A DNA stretch of 64,000 bases, taken from positions 992,001 to 1,056,000 of the forward strand of contig JAALGY010000019.1 of NCBI GenBank assembly GCA_032358165.1, given 5' to 3'. How positions within the stretch are numbered: the stretch's first letter is position 1; every line of letters begins with the position of its first letter. Shown in pieces: positions 45,989 through 58,690 of this stretch. The notes under the pieces are model-generated. The model was given only the letters and a program-made list of their open reading frames with translations, searched no databases and had not been told where the DNA came from. The position numbers were made by a program, and so were the translations under genes. The DNA is from Diplosphaera chodatii. Lineage: Eukaryota > Chlorophyta > Trebouxiophyceae > Prasiolales > Stichococcaceae.

Positions 45989-48900
45989 ATGGCATTGCTT
46001 GCTTTCCGACCATGCCAGCTGCGTCACGGCGCATTTGGCAGCAGGTCCATGACGGCAGCGAATCATCTGACAAATGGGACTGTGCAGCGGGTCAGCGCCA
46101 CCAGTCAGATTGTGAGCGGAAGCAGCAGCCTAGCACGGCGCACGCAACCATGTCCGATGACAGGGATGGGTGCCTGGCATGGCAGCAGCGGCAAGTTCAC
46201 GAGGCAGCGGCGGCAGCGCGGCGACGCATGTGTGACGTGCAGTCTGCAGCACACGGCAGTGGGCCTCGGATTGTTCTTCACACCCAGCGTCCTTGCCACC
46301 ATATATGCTGCAGTCATCGGCAAAGGGAATGTGAAGGATGGCTACAGCAAGCTGTTGACGCAGGTGAGTGTGCACAGCACAGGACCCTGCTGCTTGTCTC
46401 GAAAGGCTGGATGATCGGTGCAAGCACGGCATGCGATTGAGCACATGACGTGATGGAGCCCTGGTTGCGCCGCTTCGCCAACAGGTCAGCCAGGGGTACT
46501 TTCAGCCCAATGTGGGCGGCGAAAACATTCCATCTGCCACTGGCGAGCTGTCGGACCTGGCGGGTGATGAGCCGCTGTTCAAGTCATTGTTCAAGTGGTG
46601 AGCATGCGGGCTCAGTCACTTCGGTTGCATGTCCCACTGGCCCCCAGAAAGTGCGGCCAGTAGTAATGTCTGCTCATTGCTTAACACGTGCAGCAGCTCC
46701 AGGCAGCATGGCATAGAGACTAAATTCTACCTCGTGCATGTGCATCACGCAGGTTCATTGACAATGGCCCTGTATTCAAGCTGGCCTTTGGTCCCAAGGC
46801 TTTCATTGTTATTTCAGACCCAGTGGTGGTTCGGCATCTCCTAAAGGTGTACATGCTACGTGATGATAGTATGCCTCTGGACATCAGTCAGACATCACCG
46901 GGCTTGCAGTACAACTGCAAGAGCCAAACAGCACGCTCGATAATCAAACAGTGCGCAATGTGCGCTACTTCATTCAAGAGCATAGCTTTGTGCAGGATAA
47001 TGCTAGCAACTATGACAAGGGGGTGCTGGCAGAGATACTGGAGCCCATCATGGGCAAGGGCCTCATCCCAGCGGATCTGGAGACATGGAAGCCGCGCCGG
47101 CGGGCCATTGTGCCCGCATTCCACAAGGTCAGTGCACTGCAGTCCTGCCACGCAGGTATTTCGGCTTTGCTTATACAGCACAGTCGCCATCCTCAGACGG
47201 CGTCGCGCATCGTTGTGCGCCTGGCACCATCTGACAGGGTCCGCACCTCCATGTAGGCCTACCTGGAGGCCATGGCACGCATGTTTGGCGCGTGCACACA
47301 GCGCACCATTGATAAGTTCAGCGCCGCAACAGAGGGTGGCAAGGTGAGCTGGAGCTCATTGCCATTGTGCGGTGAGCATGTGCTCAGCGGGCATGGCACA
47401 CCAAAATGAGGGCTGTCGTTGCAAACCGCGGTGCCGACTGGCGCGACTGTGTGCCCAGACAATGACGGTGGATATGGAGGTGGAATTCCTGAACCTGGGG
47501 CTTGACATCATCGGCCTGGGCGTGTTCAATTACGAGTTCGGCTCCATCACCACCGAGTCTCCTGTCATCAAGGTGCAACAGAATCTGCAATGCAGGCTGC
47601 ACTGGTAGCGGTACAACGGCTCCATCCAGTGCAGCAGCACAGCTGCCTCATCGTCTCAGGGTGCAAACGTGAGTCATGCACCTACAGCAGCAGATGGTGC
47701 ATGCTCATTCCGGCTGACTGCTGCATTACAGGCAGTGTACGGACTCCTAAAGGAGGCAGAGCACCGGTCCACCTTTTACATTCCCTACTGGGACCTGCCA
47801 CTCGCCAGGTGTGCGTCACGGCGCCTGCTAACGTGATGAAGACTTCAATGTAACCTGTTGTAGTCTATCTCGCCCAACTGGTCTTGCACAACCCTCAAAT
47901 GTGTTTCCGATGGCTCACCTGCTGCTTCACCGGCAGGTATGTGGTGCCACGGCAGCGTCAATTCCGAGCGGACTTGGCGGTTGTGAACGACTGCCTGGAC
48001 GAGCTCATCGCGCTGGCTAAGCGCACTCAGCAGCCAGAGGACATAGAGGCCCTGCAGCAGCGTGATTACACGAAGGTGCACTTCACTCTTCGCTGGTCAT
48101 CCGGATTTGGACTGAGACGCTAGTCGTTCTCCTCGAGGGCTTCCAGCCGGTGGAGCGCAACAGAGCAGACGTGACATGTGGGAGATTGATAAGCCCAATT
48201 TGCACATGCATGTCATAGTCCACTTAGCCGTGTGAGCTGCATCCGTGGGAACTGCACTGTGCAGTCGCTCTGAGCAGATAGCACTGCACAGCTCATCAGC
48301 ATGGTATGATCATGGGGTGCATATCGCAGGTGCGGGACCCCAGCCTGCTGCGCTTCCTCGTGGACATCCGGGACGCTGACCCCTCAGACAAGCAGCTGCG
48401 CGACGATCTGATGACCATGCTTATTGCAGGCCACGAGACAACAGCTGCTGTGTTGACCTGGTGCGTCACAGTTGCATCAGCTCAACTGGGCACAGGATGA
48501 ATGCCATTCCCAGATTCAGTAGTCTCCTGCATATCAGGCGATAGCAAAACGGACGCCGGGGACATGACACACTGCCGAGGGCACCAAGCTTCGTTTTGCT
48601 GTATGCCCCTGCAGGACGTTGTTCCTGCTGATGCAGCACCAGGATGTGGCTGCGCGGTTAGTAAAGGAGGTCGACGGCGTCGTAGGCGATGCCCCGCCAG
48701 GTCAGCAAAGCACCCTTCCACGCCACCATTTGAAGTTGATCAGCGCACCAAAGTCTGGGTACCTTGTTCTGTTGTACGGGTGGCACAAGCTCACAACCCG
48801 GGTGACTGATGGATACTACGACTGCTGCAGGCTTGTCAGAAATTGCGCAGATGCCATTCCTGCGGGCGACACTGGCAGAGTCTCTGCGGCTCTACCCGCA

Positions 48901-49966
48901 GCCACCCATCCTCATCCGACGTGCGCTCAACGACGACGTGCTGCCGCCTGGCTTGGTATGTACTATTTCGTTGCATGCTGCTTCAGAAACCAAAGTCGTG
49001 AGCATGCATATGTGGACCATCATATTTGTCACCATTTGCTGTTGTCCCTGCCCTCTGACCATTGTATGCTGCTCTTGGGTGCTGGCATCTGCACTGCCAG
49101 CAAGCAAATGCCGACCCACAGTTCAACCATGATCTACAGAATGGAGCGGAGGGTGGCTACCCAATTGGCAAAGGCTGCGACCTGTTCGTGTCAGTGTGGA
49201 ACCTGCACCGCTCGCCATACCTCTGGAAGGACCCCGACGCTTTCCGCCCGGAGCGCTTCTCCGAGACATTCAGCAACTCAGACTTCGGCGGCGCCTGGGC
49301 AGGCTACAGGTGGACTGACCACGCTGCACATAGTATCAACTGTGAGGAGGTGTCAGCATGCGTGCATGACGTAGGGCTTCCGGCACATTGCCATACTTAC
49401 ATGCAGTGAGGAGTTTGCGCCACTAACAGGTTTCCTGCGTCAGACGAGTTTCACGAAGGCTCACCGATGCCCCTCTGCCCCTCACCCAACTGCTGCAATC
49501 TATCATACTGTAGGCCAGAGGCGCAGGGCAGCTCGCTGTACCCCAACGAGGTGGCATCCGACTTTGCCTTCATCCCCTTCGGCGGTGGCATGCGGAAGTG
49601 TGTGGGCGATCAATTTGCATTGATGGAGGCCACCGTTGTGATGGCGATGCTCCTCAAGTGCGCATCTGACAGCCTACAGACATGCTGTGCCGATTGGAAC
49701 TGTTGCAGTGTTACTACACTTGCTACGTTTGCAACCTCACACCTGCTGACCATCGTCGGGCGCATGAGCACCACGCTGTTGTTGATGCATGCTGCAGGCG
49801 GTTCAGCTTCAGTTTTGCCGGAGGCCCTGAGGATGTGGGTATGGCGTCAGGCGCCACGATCCACACCGCCAATGGCCTGCTGACCAAAATCACGCAGCGC
49901 ACAGCGGCGCCGTCAAGTACACAGGCCGCCGAGCAGTCCGAAGAGGCGACAACAGTAGCAGCTTGA
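45989..49966 (+). CDS. CYP97B: Cytochrome P450 CYP97B, chloroplast carotenoid-hydroxylase family
   Basis: About 14 exons; the first are 45989-46363, 46485-46597, 46753-46846 and 46996-47127. The CYP97 family hydroxylates carotenoid rings in plastids; the B branch is the least characterised. The first about 120 residues are Ser/Arg/Thr-rich and transit-peptide-like. Diagnostic CYP97B blocks follow: [70 protein letters not shown] and VVPRQR. P450 motifs are the I-helix AGHETTA (near 48430), ExxR as ESLR (48880), PERF (49245) and the heme loop [14 protein letters not shown], whose Cys binds iron (near 49590). The end runs [13 protein letters not shown], then a short Ser/Thr/Glu-rich tail. Nothing is missing. 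CYP97B rather than A or C is favoured by the [12 protein letters not shown] and YWDLP..R.VVPRQR stretches. Confidence 0.9.
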
Positions 49967-50747
49967 TGGCAATGGTTTTTCCTGTTGGTCTATGCACTGT
50001 TGCCGGGAGCGCGATGAAATCGGCAGGCACGCCGCGGGTGTCTGACAGGCACGACCCAGCACGACCCGGCAATGGCATGCCGAGCATTGGTACGGCAGGT
50101 GGCCATGGAGCCAATTTTGGGATAAATCGACCCAGAGCGACGAGGGCAGCATTGATCACACTGCTTGTAGGTGCGTCTGAGACGCTTGGCGTGCGTCCTG
50201 TGCAATATCTTACGAGCCAGAAGGCTTCTGCACATCGTGTAGCAAGCTGCAGGGTCCGCTGATCATGATGCTGCATCCTGCAGCCAGCATGCCACAGCCC
50301 GTACCCACAGCATTGCCCATTATTCTCTGGCGTCCGATACTGTATGTCTACATAGCTACTTTGGACGTCGTGCAACTCCTGTGGCCAGGCGAAGCTTTGC
50401 TGGGCGGTGTCTCGCTGAGTCCCGACTTGCAAGCCAGCCAGCCTGCAGTATAGCTGCTTGCAAACACGTTGCTTTGAGGCAACTGGTCAGCACATGTAAA
50501 GTGATTACTAGTGACAGGCGATCAGCCTTCATTTGTGTGCATAGATCATGCCAAACGGCAGCTCGGACGGAGGCTTGCATGCCAGTCACTAAAGCACGCC
50601 AGCACATTCGGCTTGTCCCTGCGCACTGGGCTCTCAGCTAGCTGATTTACGTCTGATACAGTAGCCATTTGGCGCCGTCATAATAGAGCAGGTTCCGCAC
50701 TTGTTGCCAGGCGCAGCTCAGCAACCGCACGGCCAGTGACTGCTGTG
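49967..50747. other. Intergenic region between CYP97B and ERGIC3
   Basis: About 780 bp between a stop and the next start on the same strand. A TGTAA at 50495-50499 is a possible, rather distant, CYP97B polyadenylation signal. No coding exon, RNA gene or repeat is supported. Confidence 0.45.
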
Positions 50748-53346
50748 ATGGGGGAGGCCTGGGACAAGCTGCGCAAACTGGACGCATTTGGCAAGGTGAC
50801 GCAAGTTGAGTGCACTCGGGCAAGGTGACGCAACCTAGACGCAGGTGAAAAGGTGACGCACATTGGTGAACGAGTATTTCGCAGGTGAATGAGGATTTTT
50901 TTACGCGCACGCTGAGTGGCGGCGTCATCACCGTCGTGTCGTCCCTCATTATGGCCATCCTATTCTTTTCGGAGCTCCGTGAGTGATGTGTTGTCATGCC
51001 TTCATGCGGGCCAACTTATACCAAGCCTGTCAATAGTCACCCTTTCAGCCCATGTACGCCGCATCCAGGATTATTCTTGACGGTGCGGACGGAGAGCCAC
51101 TTGTCGGTTGATACTTCCAGAGGCGAGAAGCTCCAAATCAACGTGAGATGCAAAAAACAAGTGCAGTTGAGCGACCTCCGCCAGCATCCTGACAGAACTG
51201 CACCCAGTTTGCATGGATGTTGGTCGTTATTGACATGACGGCGTCGGTCTGGTGCAGCTGGACGTGACCTTCCCGGGGCTGCCGTGTTCGTGGGGACAGA
51301 TAGACGTCATGGATGTGTCGGGAGAGCTGGAGCTCGATGTGGATCACGATCTGTTCAAAAAACGGCTGTCTGCGGACGGGAAACCGCTGGACGATGGCGA
51401 GAAGCACCAGGTGACTGCCACCTAACTTTTCTCCCGCACACGATCCCACACAATGACGAGGTCTCCCAGATCGAGCCTTGCAAGCTGCATGACAGCGTGT
51501 GAAAGGTACTTATGTGCAATCTACACAAGGTGGCCTGACTCAAACGTGCAGGTGGGGTCGAAGAAGGTGGAGGAGCCCCCATCGCCCGGCAATGGGACAG
51601 TGTACTGCGGGTCCTGCTACGGTGCAGAGCAGGAGGACCACCCGTGCTGCAACACCTGCGATGAGGTGCAATCGCAGCTGCAATGCGCCACACTTGATGC
51701 GCATCCTTTATGTCTGCCTGATAAACATGTGCATCAAATCGGTCATGCGCACGATTGCATCGGCATACAGTTTGCATGGTGCTCTGATGTCACTTTGGCA
51801 TGCAAAAATCTGTGTGCAGGTGCGGGAGGCGTACAGACGGCGGGGCTGGGGGTTCAACAATCCGCAGGGCATTGCGCAGTGCGAGAAGGAGGGCTTCCTC
51901 ACCAAGCTCAAGGTGCGACCAGCAGCTGCGCTGTGAGGTCTGTTCTGTTGTGTGGACATGGCGGTGCGCAAGGACGACTTGCGGCAACACGCTTTTGTGA
52001 CGTGCAGGAACAGCAGGGTGAGGGCTGCCACATGTGGGGCACGCTGTCGGTGAACAAGGTATGTCTGCTGCAGTGGGAAGGTCAAGTGACTCGTCTCGTC
52101 GTAGCATTGGTGCCAGCATGGCCAGCATGTGATGTTGTGTGCACATGACTCCAGTCGTACACACACCACAGGTGGCAGGCAACTTCCACTTTGCGCCGGG
52201 CAAGTCCTTCCAGCAGGGCAACATGCATGTGCACGACTTGGTGCCCTTCCCAACAAAGAACTTCGACATGTCGCACCACATCAATAAGCTCAGCTTTGGC
52301 AAGGTGCGAATTTGATCTATAGCATTGCGCGCCACACCAGCATTGGTTGTTTGTGCAGGCTGATGACCCTCGCAATTACTACGCCTCAAACTAGCGGATA
52401 GATTAGTACAAGCATTGGATTGGTGCTGCAGGAGTATCCAGGTCGGAAGAACCCTTTGGATGGTGTGAAGAAAGCCCAGTTGACGCCAGACAACCCTGGC
52501 GGTGGGACCGGCATGTTCCAGTATTTTCTGAAGGTGCTGCTGAAAGTGTCATCGCATCACACACCTGAGGTTTCATCCGTCAAGCACGACTCCATCTACA
52601 TATGTGTCCCTAGCAATGCTGCGAAGTATGCAGGCAGTGCCAACAACCTATATTGATGTGCGGAACAACACGACTCCGACATATCAGTACAGCGTCACAG
52701 AGTACTTCAAGGTGAGCCAGCCTGCCGCTCTTGCAGGTGCCTCCCCTCATTATTGAGGGGCTGCAGGGTCTGGTCTCACGCTCACCAACTTGCCTTCATG
52801 TGCTGCAGCACTCTGACCTCGGAACAGGACAGAACCTCCCAGGTACACTCAGCAGACAGGATACTTTCAGCAAGATGTGTGCAAGTCGAGTAGAAAGTGA
52901 GTGATCATGCATACCTTCACGTTGCCAAACTGTGGTAACTGCTGCATCGAGCAGGAGTGTTCTTCTTTATTGAGCCCAGTCCAGTCCAGGTGGGTGCCCC
53001 TGCCCAATGTCCTGCTTGGCTATGGAGCAGGCTCCCTCGCCTTACCCTAAAACCTGAACCCGCGGCATGCTCACGACCGACATGACGCCTGTTGCTGCAG
53101 GTCCGGCTCACAGAGCGGCGGTCGTCATTTGCAGAGTTTTTGACGAGCGCATGCGCCATCATTGGGTGAGCATTGTGCGTGATGGTTGCGCAATGACAGC
53201 ATGTAATACCATGAGATGCAGGGACCAAGTGCCATGCTTTGTGCAAGTGCAGGGGGGTGTTCACAGTCAGCGGTCTTGTAGATGCTTTCATCTACCACGG
53301 CAGTCAGGTCATCCGGAAGAAGATGGAGATTGGCAAATTCTCATAG
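50748..53346 (+). CDS. ERGIC3: ERGIC3/Erv46-type ER-Golgi cargo receptor
   Basis: Exon 1 (50748-50795) encodes MGEAWDKLRKLDAFGK; exon 2 starts at 50885 with VNEDFFTRTLSGG. The family cycles between ER and Golgi in COPII/COPI vesicles and retrieves escaped ER proteins. Seen in order: first membrane span (GGVITVVSSLIMAILFF), lumenal LDVTFPGLPCSWGQIDVMDV, the Cys-rich loop YCGSCYGAE..HPCCNTCDEV, RRRGWGF with its QCEKEG, CHMWGTLSVNKVAGNFHF, FPTKNFDMSHHINKLSFG and DVRNNTTPTYQYSVTEYF. The second span is IIGGVFTVSGLVDAFIY. It ends KMEIGKFS with TAG at 53344-53346; Erv46-type proteins usually end in a basic or aromatic ER-exit/retrieval signal. Intron 1 is only 89 nt and repeats its own donor sequence (see findings). 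The conserved blocks leave little doubt of the family. Confidence 0.93.
50790..50860 (+). repeat. Repeated splice-donor sequence in ERGIC3 intron 1
   Basis: The 15-mer GGCAAGGTGACGCAA spans the exon 1 donor (50790-50804) and recurs exactly at 50819-50833. A shorter copy, AAGGTGACGCA, lies at 50850-50860. All sit within 71 bp. Confidence 0.85.
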
Positions 53347-53363
53347 GTGTGACAGAGTGAGGG

Positions 53364-53368
53364 TGTAA
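53364..53368 (+). terminator. TGTAA polyadenylation signal for ERGIC3
   Basis: TGTAA begins 18 bases after the ERGIC3 stop codon, within a GTGAGGGTGTAAAAG context. This is a good position, although it would give a very short 3' UTR. Confidence 0.4.
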
Positions 53369-53649
53369 AAGTCATGGCGGATCCCCTTGCGTCACCAACA
53401 GAAACGCCACACTGGGGACAGGAGCTTGCCAGCAAGTGTCTTGCCTGATACATTTGCCAGCAACAGGAGGCAGAGGCAGCTTTCGGATCAGTTACGCGTG
53501 CTCAATTGGCATGTGAGTGACATTGTTCCGTGTAATGCTGCACTACGGTATTCCTTGCTGGAGTTGAGCAAATCTACCATATGCTCCAGCTCTGATGCTC
53601 ACATGCTAGCACCTGCCATTGCGACCTCCGTCAGACTCACCTCTGTTGC

Positions 53650-53654
53650 TTACA
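53650..53654 (-). terminator. TGTAA polyadenylation signal for the AIMP1-like gene
   Basis: Minus-strand TGTAA (TTACA on plus) lies about 12 bases after the AIMP1-like stop codon at 53666-53668. Confidence 0.4.
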
Positions 53655-53665
53655 GTGTACTAGCG

Positions 53666-56200
53666 CTACCTAACGCTGCCATTTGGAAGCTTTGATGTCA
53701 CCGGTCCCGCCGATGTCATGAACTTGACATCCTGCATGATGGCACCACGTTTGAGGCGTTGATTGTGCAGTGACACCGGGTGGCAACCAGCACAGATGCA
53801 TTCACATGGTGCAGCGTATCACTGCCCACCTGATAGACTGCGATGCCATCACTATCCGTCTTCAGAGAAGGTGCCAGCTCCTCAAACACCTTTTTCTTCG
53901 GGTTCAGCTGTACCTCTGGCTCACCTGCCGGAGCGAGACTTGCTGCTGTATTCAACGAACGGAGCATGCGGACAGCATCTCTGGCTATTATTGCTCTCGC
54001 AAAGTATAACGTATCGCGGCACGTCCCACTGTTGTACTAGACACCAACAGTACCTTCATGGCCCTCGAAGGTTATGCGCTCGCCGATGGCAGCACCCTCA
54101 GGCGGCGAGATGGGGTCCACTGCAGTGTGGTCCTCGTTGGACGAGCACAGCACCATGCCTGCGCTGGGTATGCCCACCCTGTGCCGACAACAACACAGCA
54201 GTCCATGAGGGACGTCAGCAGTGCATTCCTGCACTGCCCACACCTCGCAGCACTGGAAGCGTTGATGCTTTGCCGTGCGTGCACGCCCGGCAGGGTTTCG
54301 AGCAAGCCATGGACACTGACAGATGGTGACAGCCGGTCAAATTGCGCACAGCTTTGCGGGCTTCAGGTTGGCCAGCACCACCACACGCCGGCCGCGCATA
54401 TCCTCCAGCGAAACGAAGTTGCGCAGCCCGCTGACGATCTGAGGAGTGCAGATCCAGTGGTCGATGTGCTTGCATCAGGCGAGTTGCGGGATGTTTGAGG
54501 TTGTCATGACAGATCTGCCAAGGGTTATGGAGTGTATTTGATATGTGGTGTTTGTGTGAAGTCAACTTTCAAGGTTTTGTGAAGACGCACCGTGCGAGGC
54601 TCTGCCTCTCCCAGATCAATCTTCTCCACATACAGCTTCTCCGCGTCTGGATGGTTCTCCACGTCCACAACCTGGCGCCGCAGTACAAGGGACCACGATA
54701 TTAACAGCACACCAATACGGGATGGCCTCAATGTGCAATTGGTTCAGACCCGCCTCAGCTCGCTGGCGCTGGCAACGGCGCGATATGGCCCACCTTGCCG
54801 ACCCTGATATCCAGTGCAGTGATGCTGGCGGGCTCCTTGACTGCAGGCGCTGCTGGCGGCTTCTCCTTCTTCGCTTTCTTCTCCTTCTTGCCGCCGGCTG
54901 GCACGCCATTCTGCTCAGCAGGCGGTGCTGCTGCTTCCGTGGCTTCCGTTGAGGGTGGCACGGCAGCTGCCTCCTTCTGTGGGGCTGAGCCTGGCGCTGC
55001 GGCTGCCTTACTGTCAGCGCTGCCTTTGCCCTTGTCTGCTGCCTTGTCCTGCATGAGGGTGCCGAGCACATCATCTTCCTTGCCGTGGGTGGTGCAATAT
55101 GCAATGCCTGACAGCAGGTGTACATGTCCACATCGTAAGCACGTGGGCATGCAGGGTGACGAAGCCTGCTTACTTCGGGCCGCTCGAACGCATTCTCGGA
55201 GCTGGTGTACGGTATGCACCCACCTTGGCTGCAGGGGCGGGCAGTGGGGGTGGCTGGAACGCCGGCTTCTGCACGGCCACCTTGGTGAGCGTGTTGTGTG
55301 TATCTGCTGTGTGCTGAATGTGGTCAAACCTGCGGTGTTGCACATGACAAACACTGCGCAGCTGCATCATGTGCCAGCTCCAGGTACGTCGAATTCTCTC
55401 TGATTGTGCAGCAGCATGTCTGCATTGAAGTGCATACAAGCATCTGGTGGAAATGCCGCAATGACACGCACCACCGTATGAGATTCAAATGCTCATCAAC
55501 AAGCTGCTGGGAGAATGCTGACACAGCTGGGTGCGCTGCCGCAAAGACTGCAAAGTCGGCGACCGTAATCGCGTGGCCAGCCAGGTAGTTCCGGGTGCGT
55601 AAATGCTCATTCACCTGACAGTTATTTTGAGCTGTCAGAAGCCGGCAGTGACGGCATTCTAGCCGCTAAGCAACATTGCAAGCGCGCGCAAGTCGTGCAT
55701 ATGCAAGGGTCAAGCTGATCATGACTTACCTTCGTCAGCTTGGCGTCTGTAATGCAGCCACCATCTGCATCCAAGAACTGCAGCCATTCCCCCACCTGCG
55801 TGTTCGAGGTGGCAGTTGAATGCACGAGCACCATCCAGGACCCACCAGTCGCATCAGCACAGCATGCTGCTGGCGTGATTTACACAGGCACCAGCTTGGA
55901 CATTCGAAAACGTTTGCATGATCGTGCAGCACTCTTGCATCGTTGCACCTGTCTCTGCACCTCCTCATCGTCGCCCAGCAGCGTTTGCTTCTGCCGGCTC
56001 TGCTCTGCCAGCGCCCGCAGTGCATCTGCATACCCAGTGACGGTGCTCCATGGCTTGCCGATTGCCTTGGTGGACATCTGCACGCGGTCGAGGCTGGCAT
56101 CTGTCGTGAGCTGCGGCTGGCTTCCGTAGGCGTACTGTCCCAGCATGGCGAACGCAGCGCCCGAAACATCCTTGGGCAGCTTCACCTGTGTCGCCTGCAT
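53666..56200 (-). CDS. AIMP1: AIMP1/Arc1-type tRNA-binding synthetase cofactor with GST-like N-terminus
   Basis: About ten minus-strand exons give roughly 435 residues. Such proteins hold tRNA for aminoacyl-tRNA synthetases, MetRS above all. Residues about 1-155 form a GST-C-like domain ([26 protein letters not shown]). Residues about 190-270 are an Ala/Pro/Lys-rich linker with [10 protein letters not shown], typical of the tRNA-grabbing linker. Residues about 275-435 are the EMAPII/tRNA-binding domain: [74 protein letters not shown], and the final exon [13 protein letters not shown]...NGSVR. The stop is TAG at 53666-53668. The start at 56200 ([10 protein letters not shown]) is provisional because a CAG acceptor sits at the same place, so an upstream exon could exist. 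A separate MetRS C-terminal extension is an alternative origin, but no synthetase core is present. Confidence 0.85.
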
Positions 56201-56871
56201 GCAGCAACTATGTGCATCGCGTCTGGCCCCTGCACGTCCCTGCTCACAACAACATCTGGTACACATGCATACATGTCGAGCTCACATGACCTGATAAACT
56301 GGGTCAGCAGACAAACATTTGGATATAAATTTACCATGTTGCTTGCGGCGCCGCAGGGACTACCGTGCGGCTGCTGGTGCAATCAAGGTGAAATGGGCCT
56401 TCAGCTCGCTGTACCGAGTCTGATACGCACGTGTGAGACACACAGCACAATTGTGTTTATTCTGTGCATCTGCAGATGCACAGCTGAACGTGCACACCCT
56501 GCTGATTGCGTACCATCTCGCACATGCATGCACGTGAGGCGGCCATGATGTTTACAGTGTGTGCTGCCGGACGCGGCAAAACGCTGCCTCACGAGAAACT
56601 CGCATAGATGGTCATTGCAGCTCGTGTCTGACTCTACCTGTTGCAAGCAGCCTACTCCTCGACAGTTGCTCGATTGTTTCGGAGAGCAGTTCTTGGAGCA
56701 ATTCTAGCAAAGCAAACAGGCAGATAGGATCCATTTACTGAGCAAATTGCTTCGTTGAGCTACACGTAGTAGCACCTTGACGTCAAAGGGCTTGTCGTAA
56801 AGCCATAGCAGCCGCAGCCGACCTCCAGGGCGTCCCCTGGCGGTCGGCGGCGGCTTGGCAGCTCTGGGAGC
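56201..56871. promoter_or_regulatory. Divergent intergenic region between AIMP1-like and MAK16 genes
   Basis: About 670 bp between two start codons facing apart. I searched it for an upstream first exon of the AIMP1-like gene and found none I can support. No repeat or RNA gene was seen. Confidence 0.4.
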
Positions 56872-58690
56872 ATGCAGCACGACGAAGTCATCTGGCAGGT
56901 GCACGCAGACGCTCGCACTACACTGCGCAACGCAGGCCTTCCTGCTACAGGGACAGCACAGGCTGCTTGCATGCCATATTGGTACCTCCGCATGGTCGCA
57001 GCAAGCAGTGAAGGAATGGGCTACAGATGACGCCTGCAAGCAAGCACTGCTTGGCACACCATACCGACCACACTGGTGCACGTTGCAGGTCATCAACCAC
57101 GACTTCTGCAGCTACAAGGCAAAGACAAAGTCCTCCTCGGGCGGCGTGCAGACATTCTGCCGCAATGAGTACAATGTGACCGGCCTCTGCAACCGCAGCT
57201 CCTGCCCGCTGGCAAACAGCCGCTACGCCACCATCCGGGAGGAGGACGGCCGCTGCTACCTGTACATTAAGACCATCGAGCGGGCACACACTCCGCGCAA
57301 GCTCTGGCAAAAAATCCGCCTCAAAAAGCAGTATGCTGATGCGCTCAACCAGGTGTGGGGCTTTCGCAGCTATCTGCGTCCAGTGTTTCAGCGTCAGCGC
57401 AACGCCACAGCAGGCGCATCAGGACGCATGGCGCATTTGCTGTGATGTACTTGCTGGGCGCCTGCTTATCGGTTATGTTGCCACTTCTGAGACGCAGGTA
57501 GATGAGCACCTTGCATACTGGCCCAAGTTCTTGGTGCACAAGAACAAGCAGCGGCTGACAAAGATCACACAATACCTCATACGCATGCGCAAGCTGGAAT
57601 CAAAACCGCGTCTCAAGATGGTGCCGCTTGCCACAAGGTGCTGCCCTTCTGCAGGCACCCACTGCATGATTCAGAGCTGGCTGCTTCATGCAGAGCTGTG
57701 TGCTTCATGCAGAGTCCAGTTTGGAGCATGCGATTTCTTTGTGCATATCTTGCCTTAGGCATTGAAGGGCTGTTGATGCTGTTGGCATAGTTACCCTACT
57801 GCGCTGCACGGTTTGCTGTGCAGAAAGGAGCAGCAAACGCGGCGAAAACTCGAAAAGGCTGAGACAGCGGCCAAGCTGGACACCACCATCGAGAACGAGC
57901 TGCTCGAGCGGCTGCAAAAAGGCACATATGGCGACATCTACAACTTCCCCACTCGCGAGTACCTCAAGGTGAGGTTCGACGGCAGCGGAACGCGGCGAGC
58001 AGGCGAAGCGTGTCCTGGGGCAGCAGCGTTGAGTGCGGGCCATGGCCCGACCGTTGCAGACTGCTCATGATTGCGTCCTGCAGCGATGCAGGTTGACAAG
58101 ACAGCACGACACTGCTGGCGCAGGTGCTTGAGCAAGAGGAGGAGAAGGAGGATGAGCAGGAGGAGCAGTTTGTCGAGGGCGACGAAGATGAGGACAGCGA
58201 GGCAGAGGTGCGGCGCTGACCTACGGCATGCTCCTGGCAGCACCCTGAAGGATGCCATGGCTGGCAGCCGTTCTCACTATGCCATTTGCTATGCGCAGGA
58301 GGAGAACGAGGAGGAGGTCGAGTACCTCGACGATGTGGACTTCGCGGAGTCGGACGAGGACATCGAGGACGCAGCATTTGGCAGCGGCAGCGATGCGTCA
58401 GAAGGTGGCTCGATGCTGTCTGTTGCGTGGACTGAGCTCCATGCGGAGGGGCCGATGCACTCTGCTTGCAGCTCAACACACTGTTTTCATGGCACACGCC
58501 ACAGCCCCACGTGTTGCGCTGTCCAGGGTCGGAGCCTGAGGACGAGGCGGCAGCCGGCAGCAGGGGGGGCAGCAAGCGCAGCGTGCCAGGACAGCAGCCT
58601 GGCAGCGGGCCCCGCAAGCGCTCGCGGCGGCAGGGCGCCCTGGAGCTTGAGTTTGAGGAGGAGCGGGAGGACATGCCGGCAGTGCGATGA
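56872..58690 (+). CDS. MAK16: MAK16, 60S ribosome-biogenesis factor
   Basis: Exon 1 (56872-56898) encodes just MQHDEVIWQ and splices to 57089, [12 protein letters not shown], giving the invariant MAK16 start. MAK16 is a nucleolar protein of pre-60S particles needed for 27S rRNA processing. Seen: the Cys-rich block [52 protein letters not shown], then in the next exons [56 protein letters not shown] and [14 protein letters not shown]. The C-terminus is acidic ([38 protein letters not shown]), then basic (KRSRR), and ends [11 protein letters not shown] at TGA 58688-58690. Length and layout are those of the family. One intron (about 57630-57822) holds a 14-bp repeat, TGCTTCATGCAGAG, at 57682 and 57701. 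Confidence 0.95.

Larger units (their letters stand above)
53347..53665. other. Convergent 3' region with paired TGTAA signals
   Basis: About 320 bp between the stop codons of ERGIC3 (+) and the AIMP1-like gene (-). It carries a close TGTAA on each strand and otherwise nothing I can support. Confidence 0.5.

Noticed and set aside
57682..57714. A 14-bp direct repeat in a MAK16 intron
   Set aside because: Short, two copies, no likely function; recorded only in the gene entry.
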